Assembly: GCA_013350335.1 (NCBI GenBank)
Contig: CM023542.1
Coordinates: 10,174,999-10,238,998, forward strand
Length of the DNA: 64,000 nt
Source: Chimonanthus salicifolius
Lineage: Eukaryota > Streptophyta > Magnoliopsida > Laurales > Calycanthaceae
Direction of reading: 5' to 3'
Within the stretch, counting starts at the first letter, position 1. Every line of letters starts with the position of its first letter. Shown piece by piece: positions 12,156 to 25,700 of this stretch. The notes under the pieces were generated by a model. That model worked only from the letters and a program-made list of their open reading frames with translations. It made no database searches and was not told where the DNA came from. Position numbers and translations under genes: made by a program.

Positions 12156-14028
12156 TTTTTTTAATTTATGTTGTGCAAATTTTAAATTTATAACTCGCAA
12201 GCGCACGAACCATTTAGATAGTATAGCGATTAAGTGCGAGGTCGAACCCATCGGAACTTAGGAAAATATATCCATGAAAATTATACCATTGAATTAAGTA
12301 TTTTCAAGAATTTTAGGAAATATGGAGATAAATCATAAATATGAAATAATTTATCTAATCTATGAGTTTTAATCTTAATTTAGAAACATTCTAGATTTAA
12401 ATATAGAATCTAATAGTTTAACTAATTTTAATTAAGATGGTGGCATTAATATAAAAATATAAACAATCTCAATCTAATTTAAAATACAAAATTAAGATGC
12501 AATTAAATTATTTCCAATCTAGTTCATCAATTTCACGAGTTTTTGGATTTATAAACAAAAATAAAATTAAAGACATCTAAATTACATCTGTACATATTTA
12601 CAGTGGAACTGGCTCAAAGAATCAAGGAGGCATTATTTTCCATATTTTAAAAATAAAATAAAGGCCTAGAATACGGACCTCACGTAAATTACCAATCATG
12701 CATTCAAAATTTTCATCGATAAATATTCTAAGAATTAAATCCATGGATTTCATTAAATTAAAAATCTCAAATTAAACCTTAGAATGAATAGAATTTAAGC
12801 TTCATCTCCAAATCTAAAATATTTCATCGCACTCTTAAAATAAGAGCCTTAGATCGAAGAAGGAAGTCTATTCAATCTAAATTTTCATCACATTTAATCT
12901 GAAATAATTAAAATAAATCCACACATAAACTTAATTAAAGAATAAAAATAAAATCAAATAATCATCATACATAAATTGAATAATTGGAAAACCATAGACT
13001 AAATATTTCATCACACCTCAATTTTATTTATGAAACATGAATTTAGACTTACATATCAATGAAATTTTAAAGAAAAAGAAATACAATGAAAATCAAAATC
13101 CACAAACCTTAGAACCCAATGTGGATTGAAAATCCCACAGTCTTTCTCCTTCTCTTCTTCCTCTCCTCTCCTTTTCTTCAATGCCCAAGTTCAATTTTCT
13201 CAATGGGAGAGGGCTAGTATTTATAGATGAAAGGAGGTGGAATGAATGGATTGGATTCAAAGATTTAAATAAAGCAAGGGACACATGGAGGGCGGATATG
13301 ATTTGTGCTAAATATGGAATGAATTAAAGGAGGCAATGGGCTAAATTCGTACAAGGAAAGTGGGTGTAGAATCCCTTTTTTACACATACACCATCTTGCA
13401 GCTCAGTTTTGACCTTGTTAAATTTCGAATCAGGAAAAGTTCATAAACTACAAAGTTATAGCTCTTGAAGTCTTCTTTCCAATGCAAAAAGAATCAATAT
13501 AATCGGATATCGAAGTAGGAATTTATGACCAAAATACCAAACATGTGTCAAACCTTCCTTATTTTTCTCCCTTCCTTATTTTCTTTCTCTTTCCTTAATC
13601 CACTTGCCAAATTCGAAAATCCTCTTATATTGACTTCTAAATTTCGAATTTCCTCTTGAGATGATGAAAATATTATTCACACATGTGGATTTCTTCATGG
13701 CTTTTCTTAATAGGCTCAATAATTGGGCTTGAGGTCCAAAATAACTCATAATGGGCCCAGGCTTTATATTTAAGCATTTTTTCTGTCATCCTCACTTTTA
13801 AACCTGGAAAAAACAAAATTATATTAATTAGATAAAATTAAATAAAATGAGGTACTAACAATAATAAATTAAGAGTAAAATATGTATTTATTTCACACTC
13901 ATCAATTTACATGTGGGAAACTATGGGATACCGCGCGTAAAACTCCCACAAGTGACCCACTACCCTTAAGGCACACCAAGGTTAGACCATGGGGCTCAAA
14001 CCAGCAACCTCTGAACTACACCCATGTC
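12156..14028 (-). mobile_element. SINE S1, split by LTR-like element copy 3
   Basis: The poly-T tail side is at 12156-12168, and the body (13905-14028) reads ATTTACATGTGGGAAAC...ACACCCATGTCG. About 30 bp is missing from the body compared with the copy at 17229. Unit B has the empty site near 22690-22710. Flanks TTTATGGACACTA and TTTGTGGATACATTA look like a target-site duplication of about 13 bp. Confidence 0.7.
12169..13904 (-). mobile_element. LTR-like element, probable solo LTR (family L, copy 3)
   Basis: It starts TGTTGTGCAAAT, ends CACTCATCA, and is flanked by perfect ATTTA duplications (12164-12168 and 13905-13909). It inserted in the AT-rich tail of a SINE (12156-14028). A minus-strand TATAAATA box lies at 13218-13225. 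A 63-codon minus-strand frame (13093-13284) is nearly identical to 38131-38322 in copy 4, which reflects shared LTR sequence. Confidence 0.85.
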
Positions 14029-15470
14029 GATTTGTGGATACATTATTTCGAAATATTAAAAAAATCGTGTTGTAAAAACAGTCCATGTATTGTTATAACC
14101 TTTCATGTTTGTATTCAACAATATCAACAAAAAGATTGTCCAAAGTTGGTACATCAAACATCTGATTATGTTGGCTTGTTCAAATAAATCCAAACTTATT
14201 TTCAACATTATCTACATATAGAAGCTGATTTGGAGAGTGATTGTACGTGAGACATGTTATAAATTACTGGGTTAGTTTTAAAAAAACCACTAATTTACTT
14301 ATATAGGCACCTGTTGACCCAACTTGAATACACCTATAAAAATAGTATCTGAAATGAGTATATGCAGGTTGTTTTTTTTTTTTTGATAAAATGATGATTG
14401 GATCCAAATTCATTAAATAAATTGCTAGATGAAGAGAGAAAGTTCGAGTAAAACTTGAGTCTTCTAGTATATACTCCCTCCGTCCCATTTTAATTGTCTC
14501 ATTTGAAATATTTGTGTTTTTTAAAGAACTCTCTCTATAAGGCTAATATTTCATATGATCTCATCCATTTTCAATACACTTTATACTAAATGAGACAATT
14601 ATTTTGAGACAATTCCAAAATCCATATAGGACAATTAATTTGGGACAGAGGGAGTATTATTAGGCTTGACCTGTATTTTATGACACAACACAATAATACA
14701 ATCTCTCTTTCTCCCACAGTTTTTTTCCTTGAAGTTTTCCACGTAAATCTCTGTCTTCTATGTGATTATTTTGTTGGTTTATCAATTTCTACATAAATGA
14801 ATGAGTGCAAGTGCGACTTGATCCTAACCATTGATCAAAATGTGGGGTGGTTAATCTAATGTTGTAGTCAGCCATCATGTTTGTGAATGTTCCCAATCGT
14901 TTACATAAATATGAGTTTCTTTAATGAGGAGAATAAGTGGTCTGAATTTTGAAAGCTTGAAAGTGAAATTAAGGCCTGCATGTGATCCAACAGCAAAAGA
15001 TTGAATCTCATTCACATCCTACAGAGGCCTCCAACCTTTATTATTTCAGTGAGCAATGGCGTCTAGTTGGCCTCACATCACATCAACATCCTCTATTATT
15101 TCATGAGGCATTATTAGTTTAGGAATGGTTGATCATTTGCTCTTTAATCACGACACTCAAGCAAGGAAATTTCCATCAATTTCTTAACACGAATGGTAAC
15201 TTTTGCTTTTCAAAAAGAGGTGCTTGTCGTTTGCTTGTTTCCCACTGAGTGATTACTTAAAAAGGCACAAATCATAATTTTCTCCTTCAATTCATTTAGT
15301 GTCCTCTTTTGGGTTTATGGGATTTGAAACACACACTGACATTTGTTTCAATTGGTATCTTTTAAGTAAAAAGTATTATTTGTAAAGTTCTATATTGCTA
15401 GCGGATCTTTGGATATTGGAGTTTATAATTACATGGGCACCATTTTCTTATAAGTCAATGAGCAAAGTAG
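14029..15470 (+). other. Remnant of NAC copy A intron 2
   Basis: The region is colinear with unit B 22705-25290, apart from B's hAT insertions and A's Stowaway element. Similarity ends near 15450, inside sequence that in unit B belongs to the TRIM element. No exon 3 follows. Confidence 0.7.
14474..14654. mobile_element. Stowaway-like MITE (Tc1/mariner type)
   Basis: Inverted termini CTCCCTCCGTCCCATTTTAA and (other strand) CTCCCTCTGTCCCAAATTAA are bounded by TA on both sides (14472-14473 and 14655-14656). The length is 181 bp. This is the typical plant Stowaway terminus. Confidence 0.9.
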
Positions 15471-17215
15471 GATCATGTCAGTTACTTTACTAAATGAGTT
15501 GAAATTTTACCTTTTTAAATTAGGTTTCGATTAATGATGTGCACATCACATCAATTCGAGCACCAATCAAATGAAGGAGAGTTACGTTGAAGATGAGCCC
15601 ACTTCAATGGCTTTCAAATTGCAGAAGATTTTAGCACATCAATAGTGGGTCTAAAATGGCTTCGGTTGGGCATCAAAATGTTCAATTTAATAGTTCATAG
15701 GCTAGAGCATTGATTCGGGCTTTCAAATCCATAAAAATTGGATCAATTAAGTCCATTTAAGAGATTCGATTGCGACCCATAAGGTGGAGTGATGAGAATA
15801 CACATGTGATACCACATTATGTGCTTTGTAAGAATCTATGATCGGCTGACTTTGATTGCTCGTTTTGGATTATCAACCCGTGATATTAGTCTCACCTCTT
15901 TTATGGGAAGAGGATGTCCATATCATAAAAAAATATAAAAATTCATTTTATTGTAAAACTAACAAAATAAATAAATTTACATCTATTAATTTATGGAAGT
16001 TATCCAATACCCATCGTGTTAAAATATTGGCTCGATTTGGCCCAGCCTAACTCGTTTCTCTTTCATGTATAAAAGCTATATATAGAGTGTTTTAGCTTGG
16101 CTTCGGTATGCTAGTCCCTCTCGGATAACTGAGAGTTTCTCAGAGTGTGAGCATGATAGTATCCCATTCTTCAAATTAGTGAAACTTCTTCTCTACACTG
16201 TCGGTGGATGTAGATTTTTGGTTGAACCACGTAAATATGTATCTCATTATTGTGTGAATGCTTGATTTGATGATTTGATTGTCGCTTCCGTTGGATTTTT
16301 GTAGTAACACATCAATCCATCCAGCGACTTCCAATCTACAAGTCTAGGACAATGGCAGATTAATAATGCAGTAGTGAAGGTTCTGTTGGATTTGAGTGGA
16401 GGTGTAAAGATATCCCTTTTAAGTGAATGAACGCCAACCAAATTAATGGCAAGATGCAGAGACATAAGTACTTTGGATTCGTTTGCTAAACCTACCGTGT
16501 GTCCTTAGTGTTGTATTGTCATCACCTTCTACAGTAATAATGACGGACTCACTCAGAATACTGGTCCACGTCGCTGTACCTGACCATGCATGGGTAAAAT
16601 AATTATTTTTTATAAAAATTAATATTTGACTAAAAGTCTAATAAATGGGATAGTATATTTATGATCAATCTAGAAATTATTTTCTAAGAATTGTTATATA
16701 TTCAAGTTTAACATCTATTGAAACAATATATATTTTCAAATTAAAATATAAAAATATGTTTCTCTGTCATGGTTGGAGTACATCTAAATACATTTTGCTT
16801 AAATTAACTGAAGTGTTATCAGTTATATTTTTTTATCTCACATTGGTTGTTATTTCTCAAATTTAAATTACATTTGTTTTATATCCATTATGTGGTATAT
16901 TTATAGTGAGATTAAGTAAAGATTCTACCATCTTATGAATTTTTTGGCTTTTAAAATTATATTTAAAATAATTTATCCAAGGATAAGACCTCAATTTTAA
17001 ATAAGATACGAGATAATTTTTATATTTAAAAGTATATATATCAATTTATATTTTTATTATTTAGATTTTAAAAGAAGTATTTTAATTAGCTCTCTATCTT
17101 CGTTGAGTTCTAAAAAACTTAAATAGTGTAAAAAGTTATGATATATGTGAGAAGTCTCTACATAAAAATGATTTTAATGTAAAAAGTAAAAAGAAAGTTT
17201 GAGCAAATAGGATTC
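15471..17215. other. Unique AT-rich segment between units A and B, with a possible Copia LTR relic
   Basis: About 15790-16306 resembles a Copia LTR: TGTATAAAAGC promoter near 16065, CTCTCGGATAACTGAGAG, then TTGGTTGAACCACGTAAAT and CGCTTCCGTTGGATTT. A leader and degraded ATGGCAG follow at 16354. No clear primer-binding site or partner LTR is seen, so this is tentative. 16500-17215 is AT-rich with nothing recognised. Confidence 0.4.
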
Positions 17216-17228
17216 AAGCAAGAGAACT

Positions 17229-17394
17229 ATTTTTTTTTAATTTATATGTGGAAAACCATAGGATACTCGATGTAAAATCTCCACGGGTGAGCCCACTACT
17301 CTTAGGGTACACTAAGGTTAGACTATGAGGGCTCGAACTTGCAACACTCTACTTCCTAAGCCGGGAAGCAACCAGTTGAACTACACCCATGTGG
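17229..17394 (-). mobile_element. SINE S1, full-length copy
   Basis: Minus-strand order is: CCACATGGGTGTAGTTCAAC (A-box-like), GGTTGCTTCCCGGC, B-box-like GTTCGAGCCC, a non-tRNA body with GGGCTCACCCGTGG, and an A-rich end (poly-T at 17231-17238 on plus). Flanks AAGAGAACT and AAAGAACT form an approximate target duplication. It is the same insertion as 321-450 in unit A. Confidence 0.8.
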
Positions 17395-19074
17395 GTCAAA
17401 GAACTTGTTTTATATATCATGTAAGAAAATTTGTTGTTCAACTTTTAAAAAAAAAAGTATTTAATTAACTTTCCTTTTTATAACGTCTTGAAAAAATTGA
17501 AAAACATAATCATCCATATTGTATTGGAGAATCACTTTTATAACAAAGGGTTAATATTTATAATATAAATTTTTATTCATATATTTATGAATAAGTCAAG
17601 AGTTAAAATGATTTAACTTTAATTATCTGTACTCATGTCCACACCATCTTCCCTATTATGATTTTATATAATTAAAACTAAATTAATATCCTAAACAAAA
17701 ATAAGGATTTTATCATTCTTTTTGACATTACCAACCTTACCCACTCTCAGTAAATTTTCCTTATCATTTCAGTAAAAAAATGATGAAAATGACGGATGAC
17801 ACTTGTGACTGCAGAATTGTGGGTCCAGATATTCCACTAAGCAAAGCGTGGAGCTTTCTGTCCTTTTTTTTTTCTTTCTTTAAAATTTTAAAATAATAAC
17901 AAATGATGATAATAAAAACTCTGGTATGAGCATATTTTATTAAAAAATAATCATTATAAAATATTAAACCCTATATCTTAAAAACTTGAAAAATATCTTT
18001 AAAATTTTAAAAATATCTAAAATTTTTGAAACATAGAAACTAATATGAATACACTTAATATAAATTCATATTCTCCAGCATAGAAAAAAAAAAATTAAAA
18101 ATCTAACATTCAAACTAAAGACTATATCAATCACATTATGACAAATACCTTCAACTTCATAAGCACTCAATATTATTTCATTAAACTATTTTATCAAAAA
18201 AATTGTAAAATATGGACTATTTAATAACAAAAATTCAAAAAATATTAAAATAATTCAAAATAATCAAGTTTCAAAGAAAAAAGTTATCAGAGAATTGATA
18301 AATACCTTTTACACTTAAAGAACTTGCTCCTAAACCTTCTTAACACGATATACAATACTTAATTAACTTGAAAAATGGTGGAAACTGATTTTTTGATACC
18401 ACTCAGTACAAGATTACCAGCTGTTTGCTCTAAGAACTTAGGATTATTAACTAGAACTTAAAAGTGAGTTACAAAATAATTAAAATAGATAGATTTTCAT
18501 CTAATATTTTCGCTGTAGCTTTTAAGGTACCATTAAAATGTGTCTATTACAAGACTTAGTTCATTTTTCTTTTATTTTTTAATTTTTGTTGAGAATAAAA
18601 AAATCATAGAAATCGCAAGTAGAGTGTAAGAGTTATAAATGGACTAAACTTCATCTCAAAATTAAATTTATTACCATTTGATTTTAGTGGTCAAATTACC
18701 ACAAGTCTTTCACTGGCTGTGAATGTAAATTTTGCACTTAATTTTGATTAGTTGTAGCTTATAAAATTTAGTTTCATGAGATATTCATGTTAGGTATCAA
18801 ATTTTAAACTTGAAATTTATGCATAAAAACTCAGTCTAATTTTGAAATGGGCTTTCTGTTAAATTCAAATTAAAGTCCAGTTGCTAATCAAACGAGTATC
18901 TAAGTTGGTCCTAAGCTTCTAGGCTTAGACTAGAGATCTTCGGTTTGACTCTTCTCGAGCTTACCTGATATGAGAGACATGTAGGTGCTTTCATGTATTC
19001 GTGAAATCAGTCGCACGTCCAATATGGTGTAGAGATACCCAGTCATCCTAACATGAGTAAAATTTGTTAGGAGA

Positions 19075-19335
19075 CACGGGATGGAGATAAATTCTCATTT
19101 TATCCTTACCGGTCTATCTCTCGTCAAGTATCGGTGTTCTGATAATACGCCGCTCAGCATGGTATATGTTCTGCATATCGATATACCGATAGTTAATGAG
19201 CGGTACACCTGATAGAGGTAAAATAAGAATTTCACTATATCCTGTGTACATATTTTGCATATCGGTACATCTCTATTTGATGAGGGATACACCAGTAGAG
19301 ATAAAATGAGAATTTCACTCCATTACATGCCTCTT
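19075..19335. repeat. Inverted and tandem repeat block in NAC copy B promoter
   Basis: It has the same organisation as 6540-6790: AAATTCTCATTTTATCCTTAC at the left, then two inverse copies ending AAGAATTTCACT and GAGAATTTCACT. The arms differ between units A and B, and the foldback potential is kept in both. Confidence 0.6.
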
Positions 19336-19505
19336 AACAAATTTTACGCCTATAACAAAATAAAAATGAATGATCAACCTCTAATTTTTTATTATATATG
19401 AGCTCTCTTTTTGAAATAAACGACATTTTGAGTTGTATGGCAAAATTGCCATCCCTAGCCCTAGCACTTCCTCTCGTAGAGAACATGCAGTTGTTGACAT
19501 GCGGC

Positions 19506-19514
19506 TATTTATAG
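19506..19514 (+). promoter_or_regulatory. TATA-like box of NAC copy B
   Basis: TATTTATAG lies 275 bp before the ATG in a context identical to copy A, followed by a CT-rich leader. Confidence 0.5.
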
Positions 19515-19788
19515 CGCATAAGAGCACTTCATTGGGTGCACATTAATTGCTCGCACTTTTTCCTTCTGCTTTCCATCTCCATCTTCTCTTCCATCCTTTC
19601 ATCCCGTCTTCTTTCTGCCGTCTTTTTTATATCTGTTTGTCTCTTTCTGTGTCTCTCTCTCAAATGTAGTTGAGCTTCTATGTCTTTTTTTGGGGATTCC
19701 ACTTCATTTATTTATGTTTAGGGGTTTCTTTCTATGGTACCATGCCTTGTACTTAGCTTCCTTTGTCAACCTTCATTTACATATCTAA

Positions 19789-22700
19789 ATGAGCTTTCTG
19801 AGCTTAATGGAGGCAAAACTGCCTCCAGGATTTAGGTTCCACCCTAGAGATGAGGAACTTGTGTGCGATTACTTGGCTAAAAAGGTGGCAGGCAATGGAA
19901 ATACATTTGAGTATCCCACCATCGTTGAAGTCGACTTGAACAAAATCGAGCCTTGGGATCTCCCAGGTCAGATCACTCTCCTCGCCTTTATAAGCTTCTC
20001 TCCTTAGAAAATTAAAAATAAAATAAACCCACAAAACAAACACAACAAAAGACAGTGATTTACGTAGAAAACCTCTAAAACTACTTATTCTTCTTCATTT
20101 GTCTTTGTATTTCTACATGGTATCTAATTTGTTTAAATGATTTATAAATAATTCTAAGAATGAAGAACACAAAAGGTTTTCAAAAGTAAGAGAGGAGAGA
20201 GAAAAATTTAATTTGTTACTCATATCCTTCCGTTATGAATGAAGGGTAATGGGCCATCTGAACACTCATCCAAAGAAATGCTTATTTTATTCATGCATGT
20301 AAGAGGACATTATACTTTTATAATTGATGATTCTTTTCATTGGTCCTCTTTCAAGTTATGCCTTTATAGGTGGGCAACCCTAGTAGTCTCTGCCTGTTGT
20401 CTCTCCTTCCATTCCTTTCCTTTTTGGATATTTTGAAGAAGTTTCATCTTCTTTTTTTTATTATTAAAATATTATCTACATCACACTACGTGAAAATAAG
20501 TTCTAATCTTTGTTTAAAGTTGTTTTGCAAGAAGTTGGTAAGCAGTTGTACATTTTTTTTTTTTTATGTAATATGTTGAGAGAGATCACCTAATCTCACA
20601 AATTGAAAAAAAAAAAAATTTAAGTTAGTGAAAACATTGAAATTCAATTTTATCCATCTAATATTAATCATAAAATAATTTACTAAAATTGAAATTTTAA
20701 ATGTCTAGAAGCATCATATCTTGTGAATTTTAAAGTTTTAACCCATTAAAGATCTCCTTCCAAGTATCAATTCTAAACATACATATATAAATTGTAGCTT
20801 TTGCTGTATGAGAGGAGGAATAGCTTTTATTTTCACAAGTTGCAACTTGTTTCATAATATAGAAATAATTTAATGCTCTTTTTAAATTAAAGTGAAAAGT
20901 AATGAGATTTCTATTAAAATATTATTACCGTTCTTATATGAGAAATAGAGTCCCATGATATTTTTTTTTGAATTTACGTGTGGGAAACCCAGTAGAATCA
21001 ATCCTTCATATTGGTCAATTTTCCTATTTCTTTCTCTTCAAATTAACTTTAAGGTAGAAAAATTATTTTTTACATACATTGATGCATTTTTAATAAATAT
21101 AAAAAATTAAAAATAAGTTTAAAAATTATTTATTCCTTAAAAATATTCTTACTTTTATATAAAAAAACTCATTTTCATCAAAAAATCTATCTTCAATAAA
21201 AACCACAAACATAATCCATGTTTAACATCTTTATACAAATTATTTAATTTATTTTGTCGCATTCTTCGCATCTAAAATATTGCACGTTTTTTATATGATC
21301 ACACTTGAGAATTGTTGCTTGTATGGAAAAGTTTCCACACAGAAAAAAAAAAAAGACACTGTTGAGTTGTATATCAATTATCAAGTGATATAAGATAATG
21401 ACTGATGAATATTATTCGGGTTTTTTTTTTCCTTCATATACTAATTACTTTATTTCCATATGTAGATAACATTCAATAATAATCACTTTTTTAGTTTTTT
21501 TTTTATTATTATTATCATGAGATATCACTATGCTATGTTGGAGGTAAGATCAATTATCAAGAGTATACGAAACTATTTATAAACCTTGTATATCAGAACT
21601 TCTAAATTGTGTTTGGATAGAGAGATCTTAAAGTATTAGAGGTTCTTTACCTTATTATGGAGTAGGAGAATTGAGAGAAGATAAGCGTCTAATACTAAGA
21701 GTGAAGACGTCAACATTCTCCATCCTCTTAGAAATGGAGAATTGAAAAGTGTGAATCATGCTTCCTCCTTCCTTCTTATCAAATTAAGAAAACAAAGTCT
21801 CCCATCTCTCTCTATCCAAACGCAACCCTAATATAACACTAAAAGATTAGACCAACAGTGTCTACTAATGCATTTGTTGTTTGAATCAGAAATAGCATGT
21901 GTTGGAGGAAAGGAATGGTACTTTTTCAGTCTCCGTGACCGAAAATATGCGACCGGACCGCGGACAAACCGTGCAACATTATCAGGATATTGGAAGGCTA
22001 CAGGGAAAGATAGGGAAGTCACTGATCTTGAGAAGGGAACCCTAGTGGGGATGAGAAAGACCCTTGTCTTCTACCAAGGGAGAGCTCCAAAAGGGATAAA
22101 AACTGATTGGGTCATGCATGAATTCCGCCTTGAAGGAACCCTTCAGTCTTCCAAAACTTTCTGCTAAGGTTCTCTCATACTCTCTTTACTTCTCATTCTT
22201 TCTCTCTTGTCATTTTAATGTCTTCAGCTTATAAGAGTGAGAGCAGGAGTCAAAAATTCGGCTTGGCCGATAAATTTCTCTCTCCTCTTTTTTTTTTTAA
22301 AATATCGGTATCTTTTTAGTATTTTATTTTTTCTGAATTAAAAGATAAATAAAAACCCAAAAGGAAACTGGTTTTTTGAAAAAAAAAATTGAAAACAGTA
22401 AATATCGGCCGATATTGGTCCGATATTGGCCGATGTATCGACCTGGGCCCACCACCGTCTTGATTTTTTTTTTTTAAAAAAAAAGACCGATATTATACTT
22501 CTCGGCCGATATCGGACCGATATATATCGCCGATAGATCAGCCATATCGATCGAGAAATATAACGTACGGCCGAAACAATATGTATCGGCTGATATAATA
22601 CGGTCATTAAAAGCCGATATCTGTTTGCCTGCGTGAGAGTCTCCAGACCCATCATTACTTGAATTCATGGTATTTTCTATTATTTATTTTTATATGGTTT

Positions 22701-25700
22701 ATGGACACATTATTACGATATATTAAGCAAATCGTGTTGTAAAAACCGCCCATGTATTGCTATAACCTTTTATGTTTGTATTTAACAATACCAACAAAAA
22801 GATTGTCCAAAGTTGGTACATCAAACATCTGATTATGTTTGTAAAATAGTTTCTGAAATGAGTGTATGCGGTTGTTTTTTGATAAAATGATGATTGATCC
22901 AAATTCATTAAATAAATTGTTGGGTGAGGAGAAAGAGTTCGAGTAAACTTGATTCTTCTAATATTCTTACAACTTTTATATATATATATATATATATTAC
23001 TGTGCCTGAGCTGTATTTTGATGACACAACACAATAATAAAATCTCTCTTTTCTCCCATAGTTTTTTTCCCTTTAAAATTTTCCGCATAAATCTTTGTCT
23101 TTTATGTAATTGTTTTGTGGGTTTATCAATTTCTACATAAATGAACTAGTGCAAGTGCAAGTTGATCCTAACCAGGGGTCGAGATATCGTATCGACCGAT
23201 ATTTACAATATCGGCTGATATTAATACGTTTTTTTTTAAGGGAAAAAATTAAGAGAGAGAAAAATGTCGATTGATACCGAATTTTAAACCCCTAATCCTA
23301 ACCATTGATCAAAATATGGATTGTTAATCTAATGTTGTAGTCAGCCACAGGGCCGGCTCCACACAAGATGAGGCCTAAGGTAAAAATTCTAAATGAGGCC
23401 TTTGTGATATTTAACATATTATTATAAATAATATCTAATTAAAATTTTAATTATATAATATCAAATTTATTTAAAATCTATTTTTCTTGCTTTTAGAGCT
23501 ACAAAAGTACTAATTAAATTTTGTATTCAAGTTTTGCTAGAATATCATTTTCAATTGATAATATGTTTAATTCGCTTAATATTTTTGTGACATTGTTGAT
23601 CGTAGGTAAGATTATATAAATTTAATTTTGAAACACTTCTTAACATCGCATGTTATGTTTCGAATAACATAATTAAATGTTACTAGGGACTTCAATAATT
23701 TTAAAGACTCTATTTTTGTGAGTTATATATAAAAAGACAAAAGGGGTGGGAGAGAAAAACCGTCTCTCCCAATGTTATCAAACTAGACCGTGACACGAAA
23801 CATCTCGATCGAAGGTTGGGTTAAATAAGGTTCAATCGTGGTCAAACTTGTATCATAAATATTATATTATAAATAATATTTAATTATTAATTAATATTTA
23901 ATTGATGTGTTAGAAATAAAATTTTAATCAAAAAATATTTTTTTGAAAAATTAAAAGATGAATTTTACTAGTAAAATCAAGTGACTAAAATTGAATTTTA
24001 GTTTCAAATTTTGATCTACTCACTTCAAAAAAAATTGTATAAATTTTTTATTTTTATATACTAGCATGAGAGAGTGAGTTAAAACTTTACAATCCATTGT
24101 ATAATAGAATTATTTTCTAGTTTTAGTATTTTTTATGAAATTCTCATATTTTACAATAATACGATAACATTACCTTTAAATTCATCAAATCTTATCTTCA
24201 AAACTTTTTTAAATTTTTTTTATACAAATTTATCTATTATTAATATTAATATGAAAAGACAGATTAAATATTTTAAATTCAATTAATTAAATATTTAAAT
24301 TTCTTATTCTTATTTAACTTTTTAACAAACTTTTTGTGTGAGTTAGAAATTCATTAAGTGTTTCCTCTAATTTCTCTAAATTTCTAATAAGGCTCACATG
24401 TTGCTCACGTGTATCTGTAAGAAACCCTAAAAATATGCACAATTCGAAGTGGAAAGGGGGAAACCGCCATTGAAGACAAAGAAGATAAGAAAGAAAAGAG
24501 ATTAGAGAAGAGGTAAGTGTGATTTTTCCATCTTCTTCACCCAAATCCTCTCTCTCAATGGCAAAATCACACTTCCCTATTCCTTCCCTTATTATCCAAA
24601 ATTTGAGTCCTTAAATGAGGCTAAAGCCATGGAGTTAAAGAGAAATCTAAGCCTCTTTAACCGGGGGCCTAAGACGGTCGCCTAACTCACTTTAGGGTTG
24701 AGTCGGCCCTGGTCAGCCATCTTATTTGTGTATGTTCTCAATTGTTACATAAATATGAGTTTCTTTAATGAGGAGAATACGTGGTCTGAATTCTGAAAGC
24801 TTGAAAGTGAAATTGAGGCGTGCATGTGATCCAACAGCAAAAGATTGTATCTCATTCACATACTACAGAGGCCTCCAGCCTTTATTATTTCAAATGAGCA
24901 ATGGCGTCTAGTTGACCTCACATCACATCAACATCCTCTTACCTTGATAAGACCTGGCAGCAGGATCATGAGGTATTATTATTAGTTTAAGAATGATTGA
25001 TCATTTCTCTTTAATCACAACACTCAAGCAAGGAAATTTCCATCAAGTTCTTAACACGAATGGTAACTTTTGCTTTTGAAATAGAGGTGCTTGTCGTTTG
25101 CTTGTTTCCCACTGAGTGAAAAAAGACACAAATCATAATTTTCTCCTTCAATTCATTTAATCTCCTCTTTTGGGTTTATGGGATTTGAAACACACACTAA
25201 CACTCGTTTCAATTGGTATCTTTTTAAGTAAACAGTATTGTTGTGGATCTTTGGATATTAGAGTTTATAAGCACATGGACATCCTTTTTTTATAGGCCGA
25301 TTTTTAAAGATAAATTTTACTCATGTGTTTAACATGGTATCAGAATAGTGGTACGATTAGAATGAGTCAGTTTCATATCGCTAACTCTGTATAGAGGGAG
25401 AAAGCTGAGTGTCTCTAGCCTTGGTACTGAGGGGGAGTGTTAGGAAAGTCCCGTATTGTTAGTGGACCTTTGAGTCTCGGAGTTTATAAGCACATGGACA
25501 CCCTTTCTTTATAAGCTGATTTGTAAGAATGAATTATACTCATGTGTTTAACAAGGATTATAGAAATAGGTTGGATAGAAACGTAGAATATCATGAACCC
25601 CCTAAATTGATTATTTCCCAAAACTAATTTATCTGTATTTTGTTTCAATGGTGAGCAGGAAGATTGGGTCTTATGCAGAGTGTTCTACAAGAACAGAGGA

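Larger units (their letters stand above)
17395..19788 (+). promoter_or_regulatory. Upstream region of NAC copy B
   Basis: The region is colinear with unit A 451-573 plus 4443-7272. It contains the foldback/tandem block at 19075-19335 and a CT-rich leader. No gene is seen. Sequence shared with unit A marks the segmental duplication, not necessarily function. Confidence 0.6.

Noticed and set aside
13093..13284. 63-codon minus-strand frame almost identical to 38131-38322
   Set aside because: Similarity is explained by both lying in copies of the same LTR-like element; differences are too few to show coding selection, and other copies lack the frame.
15541..17215. A decayed NAC exon 3 for copy A
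   Set aside because: No match to EDWVLCRVF or the miR164 site on either strand between 15.4 and 17.2 kb.
22338..22668. Two minus-strand frames of 105 and 64 codons
   Set aside because: They translate the TATCGGCCGATAT repeats of a MITE specific to unit B.
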